A DNA stretch of 64,000 nt from Aristolochia californica (lineage: Eukaryota > Streptophyta > Magnoliopsida > Piperales > Aristolochiaceae), in contig JARWKL010000009.1 of the NCBI GenBank assembly GCA_029961685.1, positions 17,107,237 to 17,171,236 of the forward strand, written 5' to 3'. The notes beneath the pieces are model-generated. The model worked only from the letters and a program-made list of their open reading frames with translations. It ran no database searches and was not told where the DNA came from. The translations under genes were made by a program, and so were the position numbers. Numbering within the stretch: position 1 is the stretch's first letter; each line of letters starts with the position of its first letter. This document shows positions 38,182 through 52,700 of the stretch, in pieces.

Positions 38182-41100
38182 ATATAAAAACTAAAACGAG
38201 TTTTAAATCCCTAAAAATTACATAAACTTTTTGGAAATATCTCTCTCCATATTTGTGCATTGTGCATTTCCATTTTAGATGTGTACATTTTTCTTAAATC
38301 AAAACTTGAGTTTTCACTCTTTCCTTCATCTCGTAGACAAAACACAGAATACATGACAACGAAATGAAAATTTTAGACTCTGTGTATGGAGAAAATTTAA
38401 AGCAATAACAAACGTAAGTAAAGAAAATTTATTCACACACCACAAATGAAGAAAAAAGTTTTCTCATCCAAGTTTGGGAAATTCCACTAGTTCAACAACC
38501 CCAATTGGTTGGAATTTGATAAAAGAAAGAGATTTTTCTACACATGCTTTAAAAAATGGATATGCATGCTTGAAAGATGTTAAAGTATCAAATGACCTAT
38601 GGATCCAAACCTTTCAAAAAGAATAAAATATTTCTCATTAAATTCTCAAGTGAACGTGCGGTGGGATATTTAACCGAGTCAAACAAGCCATTATTTTGCC
38701 CATTAACAAAAAGCTGACCTAGCGATCATTGATCATTTTAAACTGATTTATCATGCGTAACGGGCCACATTTTTTTAAGGAATTACTTTTGGGTTGGGAT
38801 TCAACACTCACTTTAAAATTCCCTTGCCTCCCCTTTTCCCGACGATTGCAAAAACTGATATATAAAAACTAAAACGAGTTTTAAATCCCTAAAAATTACA
38901 TAAACTTTTTGGAAATATATCTCTCCATATTTGTGCATTGCGCATTTCCATTTTAGATGTGTACATTTTTACTTAAATCAAAACTTGAGTTTTCACTTTT
39001 TCCTTCATCTCGTTGACAAAAAACAGAATAGATGACAACGAAATGAAAATTTTAGACTCTGTGTTTGGAGAAAATTTAAAGCAATAACAAACATAAGTAA
39101 AGAAAATTTATTCACACATCACAAATGAAGAAAAAAGTTTTCTTATCCAAGTTTGGGAAATTCCACTAGTTCAACAACCCCAATAGGTTGGAATTTGATA
39201 AAAGAAAGAGATTTTTCTACACATGCTTTAAAAAATGGATATGCATGCTTGAAACATCTTAAATTTGCAAATGACCTATGGATCCAAACCTTTCAAAAAG
39301 AATAAAAAACTTCTCATTAAATTCTCAAGTGAACGTGCAGTGGGATATTTAACCGAGTCAAAAAAGCCATTATTTTGCCCATTAACAAAAAGCTAACCTA
39401 GCGATCATTGATCATTGTAAACTGATTCATCATGCGTAACGGGCCACATTTTTTTAAGGAATGACTTTTGGGTTGGGATTCAACACTCAGTTTAAAATTC
39501 CCTCGCCTCCCCTTTTCCCGACGATTGCAAAACCTGATATATAAAAACTAAAACGAGTTTTAAATCCCTAAAAATTACATAAACTTTTTGGAAATATCTC
39601 TCTCCATATTTGTGCATTGCACATTTCCATTTTAGATCTGTACATTTTTTATTCAATCAAAACTTGAGTTTTCACTTTTTCCTTCATCTCGTAGACAAAA
39701 AACAGAATAGATGACAACGAAATGAAAATTTTAGACTCTGTGTATGGAGAAAATTTAAAGCAATAACAAACGTAAGTAAAGAAAATTTATTCACACACCA
39801 CAAATGAAGAAAAAAGTTTTCTCATCCAAGTTTGGGAAATTGCACTAGTTCAACAACCCCAATAGGTTGGAATTTGATAAGAAAGTGATTTTTCTACACA
39901 TGCTTTAAAAAATGGATATACATGCTTGAAACATGTTAAAGTTGCAAATGACCTATGGATCCAAACCTTTCAAAAATAATAAAAAACTTCTCATTAAATT
40001 CTCAAGTGAACGTGCGAGGGGATATTTAACCGAGTCAAAGAAGCCATTATTGTGCCCATTAACAAAAAGCTGACCTAGCGATCATTGATCATTGTTAACT
40101 GATTTATCATGCGTAACGGGCCACATTTTTCTAAGGAATGACTTTTGGGTTGGGATTCAACACTCAGTTTAAAATTCCCTCGCCTCCCCTTTTCCCGATA
40201 ATTGCAAAACCTGATATATAAAAACTAAAACGAGTTTTAAATCCCTAAAAATTACATAAACTTTTTGGAAATATCTCTCTCCATATTTGTGCATTGCGCA
40301 TTTCCATTTTAGATGGCTACATTTTTTCTTAAATCAAAACTTGAGTTTTCACTTTTTCCTTCATCTCGTAGACAAAAAACAGATTAGATGACAACGAAAT
40401 GAAAATTTTAGACTCTGTGTAAGGAGAAAATTTAAAGCAACAACAAACGTATGTAAAGAAAATTTATTCACACACCACAAATGATGAAAAAATTTCTCTC
40501 ATCCAAGTTTGGGAATTTCCACTAGTTCAACAACCCAAGTTGGTTGGAATTTGATAACAAAGAGATTTTTCAACTCATGCTTTAAAAAATGGATATGCAT
40601 GCTTGAAACATGTTAAAGTTGCAAATGACCTATGGATCCAAACCTTTCAAAAAAAATAAAAAACTTCTCATTAAATTCTCAAGTGAACGTGGGATATTTA
40701 ACCGAGTCAAACAAGCCATTATATTGCCCATTAACAAAAAGCTGACCTAGCGATCATTAATCATTGTAAACTGATTTATCATGCGTAACGGGCCACATTT
40801 TTTTAAGGAATGACTTTTGGGTTGGGATTCAACACTCAGTTTAAAATTCCCTCGCCTCCCCTTTTCCCGACGATTGCAAAACCTGATATATAAAAACTAA
40901 AACGAGTTTTAAATCCCTAAAAATTACAGAAAATTTTTGGAAATATCTCTCTCCATATTTGTGCATTGCGCATTTCCATTTTAGATGTGTACATTTTTTC
41001 TTAAATCAAAACTTGAGTTTTCACTTTTTCCTTCATCTTGTAGACAAAAAACAGAATAGATGACAACGAAATGAAAATTTTATACTCTGTCTATGGAGAA

Positions 41101-44100
41101 AATTTAAAGCAATAACAAACGTAAGTAAAGAAAATTTATTCACACACCACAAATGAAGAAAAAAGTTTTCGCATCCAACTTTGGGAAATTCCACTAGTTC
41201 AACAACCCCAATAGGTTGGAATTTGATAAAAGAAAGAGATTTTTCTACACATGCTTTAAAAAATGGATATGCATGCTTGAAACATGTTAAAGTTGCAAAT
41301 GACCTGTGGATCCAAACCTTTCAAAAAGAATAAAAAACTTCTCATTAAATTCTCAAGTGAACGTGCGGTGGGATATTTAACCGAGTCAAAGAAGCCATTA
41401 TTGTTCCCATTAACAAAAAGCTGACCTAGCGATCATTGATCATTGTTAACTGATTTATCATGCGTAACGGGCCACATTTTTTTAAGGAATGACTTTTGGG
41501 TTGGGATTCAACACTCACTTTAAAATTCCCTCGCCTCCCCTTTTCCCGCGATTGCAAAACCTGATATATAAAACCTAAAACGAGTTTTAAATCCCTAAAA
41601 ATTACATAAACTTTTTGGAAATATCTCTCTCCATATTTGTTCATTGTGCATTTCCATTTTAGATGTGTACATTTTTTCTTAAATCAAAACTTGAGTTTTC
41701 ACTTTTTCCTTCATCTCGTAGACAAAAAACAGAATTGATGACAACGAAATGAAAATTTTAGACTCTGTGTATGGGGAAAATTTAAAGCAATAACAAACGT
41801 AAGTAAAGAAAATTTATTCACACACTACAAATGAAGAAAAAAGTTTTCTCATCCAAGTTTGGGAAATTGGACTAGTTCAACAACCCCAATAGGTTGGAAT
41901 TTGATAAGAAAGTGATTTTTCTACACATGCTTTAAAAAATGGATATACATGCTTGAAACATGTTAAAGTTGCAAATGACCTATGGATCCAAACCTTTCAA
42001 ACATAATAAAAAACTTCTCATTAAATTCTCAAGTGAACGTGCGAGGGGATATTTAACCGAGCCAAACAAGCCATTATTTTGCCCATTAACAAAAAGCTGA
42101 CCTAGCGATCATTGATCATTGTAAACTGATTTATCATGCGTAACGGGCCACATTTTTTTAAGGAATGACTTTTGGGTTGGGATTCAACACTCAGTTTAAA
42201 ATTCCCTCGCCTCCCCTTTTCCCGATAATTCCAAAACCTGATATATAAAAACTAAAACGAGTTTTAAATCCCTAAAAATTACATAAACTTTTTGGAAATA
42301 TCTCTCTCCATATTTGTGCATTGCGCATTTCCATTTTAGATGGCTACATTTTTTCTTAAATCAAAACTTGAGTTTTCACTTTTTCCTTCATCTCGTAGAC
42401 AAAAAACAGATTAGATGACAACGAAATGAAAATTTTAGACTCTGTGTAAGGAGAAAATTTAAAGCAACAACAAACGTATGTAAAGAAAATTTATTCACAC
42501 ACCAAAAATGATGAAAAAAGTTCTCTCATCCAAGTTTGGGAATTTCCACTAGTTCAACAACCCAAGTTGGTTGGAATTTGATAACAAAGAGATTTTTCAA
42601 CTCATGCTTTAAAAAATGGATATGCATGCTTGAAACATGTTAAAGTTGCAAATGACCTATGGATCCAAACCTTTCAAAAAAAATAAAAAACTTCTCATTA
42701 AATTCTCAAGTGAATGTGGGATATTTAACCGAGTCAAACAAGCCATTATTTTTCCCATTAACAAAAAGCTGACCTAGCGATCATTAATTATTGTAAACTG
42801 ATTTATCATGCGTAACGGGCCACATTTTTTTAAGGAATGACTTTTGGGTTGGGATTCAACACTCAGTTTAAAATTCCCTCGCCTCCCCTTTTCCCGACGA
42901 TTGCAAAACCTGATATATAAAAACTAAAACGAGTTTTAAATCCCTAAAAATTACATAAAATTTTTGGAAATATCTCTCTCCATATTTGTGCATTGCGCAT
43001 TTCCATTTTAGATGTGTACATTTTTTCTTAAATCAAAACTTGAGTTTTCTCTTTTTCCTTGATCTCGTAGACAAAAAACAGAATAGATGACAACGAAATG
43101 AAAATTTTAGACTCTGTGTATGGAGAAAATTTAAAGCAATAACAATCGTAAGTAAAGAAAATTTATTCACATACCACAAATGAAGAAAAAAGTTTTCTCA
43201 TCCAAGTTTGGGAAATTCCTCTGGTTCAACAACCCCAAGAGGTTGGAATTTGATAAGAAAGAGATTTTTCTACACATGCTTTAAAAAATGGATATGCATG
43301 CTTGAAACATGTTAAAGTTGCAAATGACCTATGGATCCAAACCTTTCAAAAAGAATAAAAAACTTCTCATTAAATTCTCAAGTGAACGTGCGGTGGGATA
43401 TTTAACCGAGTCAAACAAGCCATTATTTTGCCCATAAACAAAAAGCTGACCTAGCGATCATTGATCATTGTAAACTGATTTATCATGCTTAACGGGCCAC
43501 ACTTTTTTAAGGAATGACTTTTGGGTTGGGATTCAACACTCAATTTAAAATTCCCTAGCCTCCCCTTTTCCCGACGATTGCAAAACCTGATATATAAAAA
43601 CTAAAACGAGTTTTAAATCCCTAAAAATTACATAAAATTTTTGGAAATATCTCTCTCCATATTTGTGCATTGTGCATTTCTATTTTAGATGTGTACATTT
43701 TTTCTTAAATCAAAACTTGGGTTTTCACTTTTTCCTTCATCTCGTAGACAAAAAACAGAATAGATGACTACGTAATGAAAATTTTAGACTCTGTGTATGG
43801 AGAAAATTTAAAGCAATAACAAACGTAAGTAAAGAAAATTTATTCACACACCACAAATGAAGAAAAAAGTTTTCTCATCCAAGTTTGGGAAATTCCACTA
43901 GTTCAACAACCCCAATAGGTTGGAATTTGATAAGAAAGATATTTTTCTACACATGGTTTAAAAAATGGATATGCATGCTTGAAACATGTTAAAGTTGCAA
44001 ATGACCTATGGATCCAAACCTTTCAAAAAGAATAAAAAACTTCTCATTAAATTCTCAAGTGAACGTGCGGTGGGATATTTAACCGAGTCAAACAGGCCAT

Positions 44101-46705
44101 TATTTTGCCCATTAACAAAAAGCTGACCTAGCGATCATTGATCATTGTAAACTGATTTATCATGCGTAACGGGCCACATTTTTTTAAGGAATGACTTTTG
44201 GGTTGGGATTCAACACTCAGTTTAAAATTCCCTCGCCTTCCCTTTTCCCGACGATTGCAAAACCTGATATATAAAAACTAAAACGAGTTTTAAATCCCTA
44301 AAAATTACATAAACTTTTTGGAAATATCTCTCTCCATATTTGTGCATTGTGCATTTCCATTTTAGATGTGTACATTTTTCTTAAATCAAAACTTGAGTTT
44401 TCACTCTTTCCTTCATCTCGTAGACAAAAAACAGAATAGATGACAACGAAATGAAAATTTTAGACTCTGTGTATGGAGAAATTTCAAAGCAATAATAAAC
44501 GTAAGTTAAGAAAATTTATTCACACACCACAAATGAAGAAAAAAGTTTTCTCATCCAAGTTTGGGAAATTCCACTAGTTCAACAACCCCAATAGGTTGGA
44601 ATTTGATAAGAAAGAGATTTTTCTACGCAAGCTTTAAAAAATGGATATGCATGCTTGAAACATGTTAAAGTTGCAAATGACCTATGGATCCAAACCTTTC
44701 AAAAAGAATAAAAAACTTCTCATTAAATTCGCCAGTGAACGTGCGGTGGGATATTTAACCGAGTCAAACAAGCCATTATTTTGCCCATTAAATAAAAGCA
44801 GACCTAGCGATAATTGATCATTGTAAACTGATTTATCATGCATAACGGACCACATATTTTTAAGGAATGACTTTTGGGCTGGGATTCAACACTCAGTTTA
44901 AAATTCCCTCGCCTCCCCTTTCCCGACGATTGCAAAACCTGATATATAAAAACTAAAACGAGTTTTAAATCCCTAAAAATTACATAAACTTTTTGGAAAT
45001 ATCTCTCTCCATATTTGTGCATTCTTCATTTCCATTTTAGATGTGTACATTTTTCTTAAATCAAAACTTGAGTTTTCACTCTTTCCTTCATCTCGTAGAC
45101 AAAAAAAAAAAATAGATGACAACGAAATGGAAATTTTAGACTCTGTGTATGGAGAAAAATCAAAGCAATAACAAACGTAAGTAAATAAAATTTATTTACA
45201 CACCACAAATGAAGAAAAAAGTTTTCTCATCCAAGTTTGGAAAATTCCACAAGTTCAACAACCCCAATAGTTTGGAATTTGATAAAAGAAAGAGATTTTT
45301 CTACACATGCTTTAAAAAATGGATATGCATGCTTGAATCATGTTAAAGTTGCAAATGACCTATGGATCCAAACCTTTCAAAAAGAATAAAAAACTTCTCA
45401 TTAAATTCTCAAGTGAACGTGCGGTGGGATATTTAACCGAGTCAAACAAGCCATTATTTTGCCCATTAAAAAAAAGCAGACCTAGCGATCATTGATCATT
45501 GTAAACTGATTTATCATGCGTAACGGACCACATATTTTTAAGGAATGACTTTTGGGCTGGGATTCAACACTCAGTTTAAAATTCCCTCGCCTCCCCTTTT
45601 CCCGACGATTGCAAAACCTGATATATAAAAACTAAAACGAGTTTTAAATCCCTAAAAATTACATAAACTTTTTGGAAATATCTCTCTCCATATTTGTGCA
45701 TTCTGCATTTCCATTTTAGATGTGTACATTTTTCTTAAATCAAAACTTGAGTTTTCACTCTTTCCTTCATCTCGTAGACAAAAAAAAAAAATAGATGACA
45801 ACGAAATGGAAATTTTAGACTCTGTGTATGGAGAAAATTCAAAGAAATAACAAACGTAAGTAAATAAAATTTATTTACACACCACAAATGAAGAAAAAGT
45901 TTTCTCATCCAAGTTTGGAAAATTCCACTAGTTCAACAACCCCAATAGTTTGGAATTTGATAAAAGAAAGAGATTTTTCTACACATGCTTTAAAAAATGG
46001 ATATGCATGCTTGAATCATGTTAAAGTTGCAAATGACCTATGGATCCAAACCTTTCAAAAAGAATAAAAAACTTCTCAATAAATTCTCAAGTGAACGTGT
46101 GGTGGGATATTTAACCGAGTCAAACAAGCCATTCTTTTGCCCATTAACAAAAAGCTGACCTAGCGATCATTGATCATTGTAAACTGATTTATCATGCGTA
46201 ACGGGCCACATTTTTTTAAGGAATGACTTTTGGGTTGGGATTCAACACTCAGTTTAAAATTCCCTCGCCTCCCTTTTCCCGACGATTGCAAAACCTGATA
46301 TATAAAAACTAAAACGAGTTTTAAATCCCTAAATATTACATAAACTTTTTGGAAACATCTCTCTCCATATTTGTGCATTGTGCATTTCTATTTTAGATGT
46401 GTACATTTTTTCTTAAATCAAAACTTGAGTTTTCACTTTTTCCTTCATCTCGTACACAAATAACAGAATAGATGACAACGAAATGAAAATTTTAGACTCT
46501 GTGTATGGAGAAAATTTAAAGCAATAACAAACGTAAGTAAAGAAAATTTATTCACACACCACAAATGAAGAAAAAAGTTTTCTCATCCATGTTTGGGAAA
46601 TTCCACTAGTTCAACAACTCCAATAGGTTGGAATTTGATAAAAGAAAGAGATTTTTCTACACATGCTTTAAAAAATGGATATGCATGCTTGAAACATGTT
46701 AAAGT
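38182..46705 (+). repeat. 13-mer higher-order repeat, copy 3 (8524 of 8797 bp)
   Basis: Monomers start at 38556, 39235, 39912, 40589, 41263, 41939, 42616, 43288, 43965, 44641, 45319, 45997 and 46675. The periodicity stops inside the last of these: AAAGTATC in the earlier copies (29108-29115) is AAAGTTGC here, and sequence after 46705 follows a different monomer type. The last 273 bp of the unit are therefore missing, and the array ends at 2.97 copies. Confidence 0.9.
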
Positions 46706-49700
46706 TGCAAATGACCTATGGATCCAAACCTTTCAAAAACAATAAGAAACTTCTCATTAAATTCTCAAGTGAATGTGCGGTGGGATATTTAACCGAGTCA
46801 AACAGGCCATTATTTTGCCCATTAACAAAAAGCTGACCTAGCGATCATTGATCATTGTAAACTGATTTATCATGCGTAACGGGCCACATTTTTTTAAGGA
46901 ATGACTTTTGGGTTGGGATTCAACACTCAGTTTAAAATTCCCTCGCCTCCCCTTTTCCCGACGATTGCAAGACCTGCTATATAAAAACTAAAACGAGTTT
47001 TAAATCCCTAAAAATTACATAAACTTTTTGGAAAAATATCTCTCCATATTTGTGCATTGCGCATTTCCATTTTAGATGTATACATTTTTTCTTAAATCAA
47101 AACTTGAGTTTTCACTTTTTCCTTCATCTCGTAGACAAAAAACAGAATAGATGACGACGAAATAAAAATTTTAGACTCTGTGTATGGAGAAAATTTAAAG
47201 CAATAACAAACGTAAGTAAAGAAAATTTATTCACACACCACAAATGAAGAAAAAAGTTTTCTCATCCAAGTTTGGGAAATTCCACTAGTTCAACAACCCC
47301 AATAGGTTGGAATTTGATAAAAGAAAGAGATTTTTCTACACATGCTTTAAAAAATGGATATGCATGCTTGAAACATGTTAAAGTTGCAAATGACCTAAGG
47401 ATCCAAACCTTTCAAAAAGAATAAAAAACTTCTCATTAAATTCTCAAGTGAACGTGCGGTGGGATATTTAACCGAGTCAAACAAGCCATTATTTTGCCCA
47501 TTAACAAAAAGCTGACCTAGCGATCATTGATCATTGTAAACTGATTTATCAAGCATAATGGGCCACATTTTTTTAAGGAATGACTTTTGGGTTGGGATTC
47601 AACACTCAGTTTAAAATTCCCTCGCCTCCCCTTTTCCCGACGATTGCAAAACCTGATATATAAAAACTAAAACGAGTTTTAAATCCCTTAAAATTATATA
47701 AACTTTTTGGAAATATCTCTCTCCATATTTGTGCATTGTGCATTTCCATTTTTGATGTGTACATTTTTTCTTAAATCAAAACTTGAGTTTTCACTTTTTC
47801 CTTCATCTCGTAGACAAAAAACAGAATTGATGACAACGACATGAAAATTTTAGACTCTGTGTATGGAGAAAATTTAAAGCAAAAACGTACGTAAGTAAAG
47901 AAAATTTATTCACACACCACAAATGAAGAAAAAAGTTTTCTCATCCAAGTTTGGGAAATTCCACTAGTTCAACAACCCCTGTAGGTTGGAATTTGATAAG
48001 AAAGAGAATTTTCTACACATGCTTTAAAAAATGGATATGCATACTTGAAACATGTTAAAGTTGCAAATGACCTATGGATCCAAACCTTTCAAAAAGAATA
48101 AAAAACTTCTCATTAAATTCTCAAGTGAACGTGCGGTGGGATATTTAACCGAGTCAAACAAGCCATTATTTTGCCCATAAACAAAAAGCAGACCTAGCGA
48201 TCATTGATCATTGTAAACTGATTTATCATGCTTAACGGGCCACATTTTTTTAAGGAATGACTTTTGGGTTGGGATTCAACACTCAGTTAAAATTCCCTCG
48301 CCTCCCCTTTTCAAGACCATTGCAAAACATGATATATCAAAAACTAAAACGAGTTTTAAATCCCAAAAAAATACATAAACATTTTGGAAATATCTCTCCC
48401 CATATTTGTGCATTGTGCATTTCCATTTTAGATGTGTACATTTTTCTTAAATCAAAACTTGAGTTTTCACTTTTTCCTTCATCTCGTAAACAAAAAACAG
48501 AATAGATGACACGGAAATGAAAATTTTAGACTGTCAGTATGGAGAAAATTTTAACCAATAACAAACGTAAGTAAAGAAAATTTATTCACACACCACAAAT
48601 GAAGAAAAAAGTTTTCTCATCCAAGTTTGTGAAATTCCACTAGTTCAACAACCCGAATAGGTTGGAATTTGATAAGAAAGAGATTTTTCTACACATGCTT
48701 TAAAAAATGGATATGCATGCTTGAAACATGTTAAAGTTGCAAATGACCTTTGGATCCAAACCTTTCAAAAAGAATAAAAAACTTCTTATTAAATTCTCAA
48801 GTGAACGTGCGGTGGGATATTTAACCGAGCCAAACAAGCCATTATTTTGCCCATTAACAAAAAGCTGACCTAGCGATCATTGATCATTGTAAACTGATTT
48901 ATCATGCGTAACGGGCCACATTTTTTTAAGGAATGACTTTTGGGTTGGGATTCAACACTCAGTTTAAAATCCCTCGCCTCCCCTTTTCCTGACGATTGCA
49001 AGACCTGATATATAAAAACTAAAACGAGTTTTAAATCCCTAAAAATTACATAAAGTTTTCTGAAATATCTCTCTCCATATTTGTGCATTGTGCATTTCCA
49101 TTTTAGATGTGTACATTTTTTCTTAAATCAAAACTTGAGTTTTCACTTTTTCCTTCATCTCGTAGACAAAAAACAGAATAGATGACAACGAAATGAAAAT
49201 TTTAGACTCTGTGTATGGAGAAAATTTAAAGCAATAACAAACGTAAGTAAAGAAAATTTATTCACACACCACAAATGAAGAAAAAAGTTTTCTCATCCAA
49301 GTTTGGGAAATTCCACTAGTTCAACAACCCCAATAGGTTGGAATTTGATAAAAGAAAGAGATTTTTCTACACATGCTTTAAAAAATGGATATGCATGCTT
49401 GAAACATGTTAAAGTTGCAAGTGACCTAAGGATCCAAACCTTTCAAAAAGAATAAAAAACTTCTCATTAAATTCTCAAGGGAACGTGTGGTGGGATATTT
49501 AACCGAGTCAAACAAGCCATTATTTTGCCCATTAACAAAAAGCCGACCTAGCGATCATTGATCATTGTAAAATGATTTATCATGCGTAACGGGCCACATT
49601 TTTTTAAGGAATGACTTTTGGGTTGGGATTCAACACTCAGTTTAAAATTCCCTCGCCTCCCCTTTTCCCGACGATTGCAAAACCTGATATACAAAAACTA

Positions 49701-52700
49701 AAACGAGCTTTAAATCCCTAAAAATTACATAAACTTTTTGGAAATATCTCTCTCCATATTTGTGCATTGCGCATTTCCATTTTAGATGTCTACATTTTTT
49801 CTTAAATCAAAACTTGAGTTTTCACTTTTTCCTTCATCTCGTAGACAAAAAACAGATTAGATGACAACGAAATGAAAATTTTAGACTCTGTGTAAGGAGA
49901 AAACTTAAAGCAACAACAAATGTAAGTAAAGAAAATTTATTCACACACCACAAATGAAGAAAAAAGTTTTCTCATCCAAGTTTGGGAATTTCCAGTAGGT
50001 CAACAACCCAAGTTGGTTGGAATTTGATAAGAAAGAGATTTTTCAACACATGCTTTAAAAAATGGATATGCATGCTTGAAATGTGTTAAAGTTGCAAATG
50101 ATCTATGGATCCAAACCTTTCAAAAACAATAAAAAACTTCTCAATAAATTCTCAAGTGAACGTTCGGTGGGATATTTAACCGAGTCAAACAAGCCATTAT
50201 TTTGCCCATTAACAAAAAGCTGACCTAGCGATCATTGATCATTGTAAACTGATTTATCATGCGTAACGGGCCACATTTTTTTAAGGAATGACTTTTGGGT
50301 TGGGATTCAACACTCAGTTTAAAATTCCTTCGCCTCCCCTTTTCCCGACGATTGCAAAACCTGATATATAAAAACTAAAACGAGTTTTAAATCCCTAAGA
50401 ATTACATAAAATTTTTGGAAATATCTCTCTCCACATTTGTGCATTGCGCATTTCCATTTTAGATGTGTACATTTTTTCTTAAATCAAAACTTGAGTTTTC
50501 TCTTTTTCCTTGATCTGGTAGACAAAAAACAGAATAGATGACAACGAAATGAAAATTTTAGACACTGTGTATGGAGAAAATTGAAAGCAATAACAATCGT
50601 AAGTAAAGAAAATTTATTCACATACCACAAATGGAGAAAAAAATTTTCTCATCCAAGTTTGGGAAATTCCTCTAGTTCAACAACCCCAATAGGTTGGAAT
50701 TTGATAAGAAAGAGATTTTTCTACACATGCTTTAAAAAATGGATATGCATGCTTGAAACATGTTAAAGTTGCAAATGACCTATGGATCCAAACCTTTCAA
50801 AAAGAATAAAAAACTTCTTATTAAATTCTCAAGTGAACGTGCGGTGGGATATTTAACCGAGCCAAACAAGCCATTATTTTGCCCATTAACAAAAAGCTGA
50901 CCTAGCGATCATTGATCATTGTAAACTGATTTATCATGTGTAATGGGCCACATTTTTTTATGGAATGACTTTTGGGTTGGGATTCAACACACAGTTTAAA
51001 ATCCCTCGCCTCCCCTTTTCCTGACGATTGCAAGACCTGATATATAAAAACTAAAACGAGTTTTAAATCCCTAAAAATTACATAAAGTTTTTGGAAATAT
51101 CTCTCTCCATATTTGTGCATTGTGCATTTCCATTTTTGATGTGTACATTTTTTCTTAAATCAAAACTTGAGTTTTCACTTTTTTCTTCATCTCGTAGACA
51201 AAAAACAGAATAGATGACAACAAAATGAAAATTTTAGACTCTGTGTATGGAGAAAATTTAAAGCAATAACAAACGTAAGTAAAGAAAATTTATTCACACA
51301 CGACAAATGAAGAAAAAAGTTTTCTCATCCAAGTTTGGGAAATTCCACTAGTTCAACAACCCCAATAGGTTGGAATTTGATAAAAGAAAGAGATTTTTCT
51401 ACACATGCTTTAAAAAATGGATATGCATGCTTGAAACATGTTAAAGTTGCAAATGACCTAAGGATCCAAACCTTTCAAAAAGAATAAAAAACTTCTCATT
51501 AAATTCTCAAGTGAACGTGCGGTGAGATATTTAACCGAGTCAAACAAGCCATTATTTTGCCCATTAACAAAAAGCCGACCTAGCGATCATTGATCATTGT
51601 AAAATGATTTATCATGCGTAACGGGCCACATTTTTTTAAGGAATGACTTTTGGGTTGGGATTCAACACAGTTTAAAATTCCCTCGCCTCCCCTTTTCCCG
51701 ACGATTGCGAAACCTGATATATAAAAACTTAAACGAGCTTTAAATCTCTAAAAATTACATAAACTTTTTGGAAATATCCCTCTCCATATTTGTGCATTGC
51801 GCATTTCCATTTTAGATGTCTACATTTTTTCTTAAATCAAAACTCGAGTTTTCACTTTTTCCTTCATCTCGTAGACAAAAAACAGATTAGATGACAACGA
51901 AATGAAAATTTTAGACTCTGTGTATGGAGAAAATTTAAAGCAATAACAAACGTAAGTAAATAAAATTTATTCACACACCACAAATGAAGAAAAACGTTTT
52001 CTCATCCATGTTTGGGAATTTCCACTAGTTCAACAACCCCAATAGGTTGGAATTTGATAAAAGAAAGAGATTTTTCTACACATGCTATAAAAAATGGATA
52101 TGCATGCTTGAAACATGTTAAAGTTGCAAATGACCTAAGGATCCAAACCTTTCAAAAAGAATAAAAAACTTCTCATTAAATTCTCAAGTGAACGTGCGGT
52201 GAGATATTTAACCGAGTCAAACAAGCCATTATTTTGCCCATTAACAAAAAGCCGACCTAGCGATCATTGATCATTGTAAAATGATTTATCATGCGTAACG
52301 GGCCACATTTTTTTAAGGAATGACTTTTGGGTTGGGATTCAACACTCAGTTTAAAATTCCCTCGCCTCCCCTTTTCCCGACGATTGCAAAACCTGATATA
52401 TAAAAACTTAAACGAGCTTTAAATCCCTAAAAATTACATAAAGTTTTTGGAAATATCTCTCTCCATATTTGTGCATTGCGCATTTCCATTTTAGATGTCT
52501 ACATTTTTTCTTAAATCAAAACTTGAGTTTTCACATTTTCCTTCATCTCGTAGACAAAAAACAGATTAGATGACAACGAAATGAAAATTTTAGACTCTGT
52601 GTAAGGAGAAAATTTAAAGCAACAACAAACGTAAGTAAAGAAAATTTATTCACACACCACAAATGAAGAAAAAAGTTTTCTCATCCATGTTTGGGAATTT

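Noticed and set aside
20588..46705. Assembly artefact producing three copies of the 8797-bp unit.
   Set aside because: Copies carry different single-base variants and the third is truncated at a defined point, which argues against simple duplication of one contig; still only read evidence can exclude it.
51695..51712. CENP-B-box-like sequence CCCGACGATTGCGAAA (minus strand sense), also near 61185.
   Set aside because: It matches eight of nine core positions only in two monomers, because of a private A-to-G change; the common form CCCGACGATTGCAAAA matches seven of nine. At this monomer length such matches are expected by chance.
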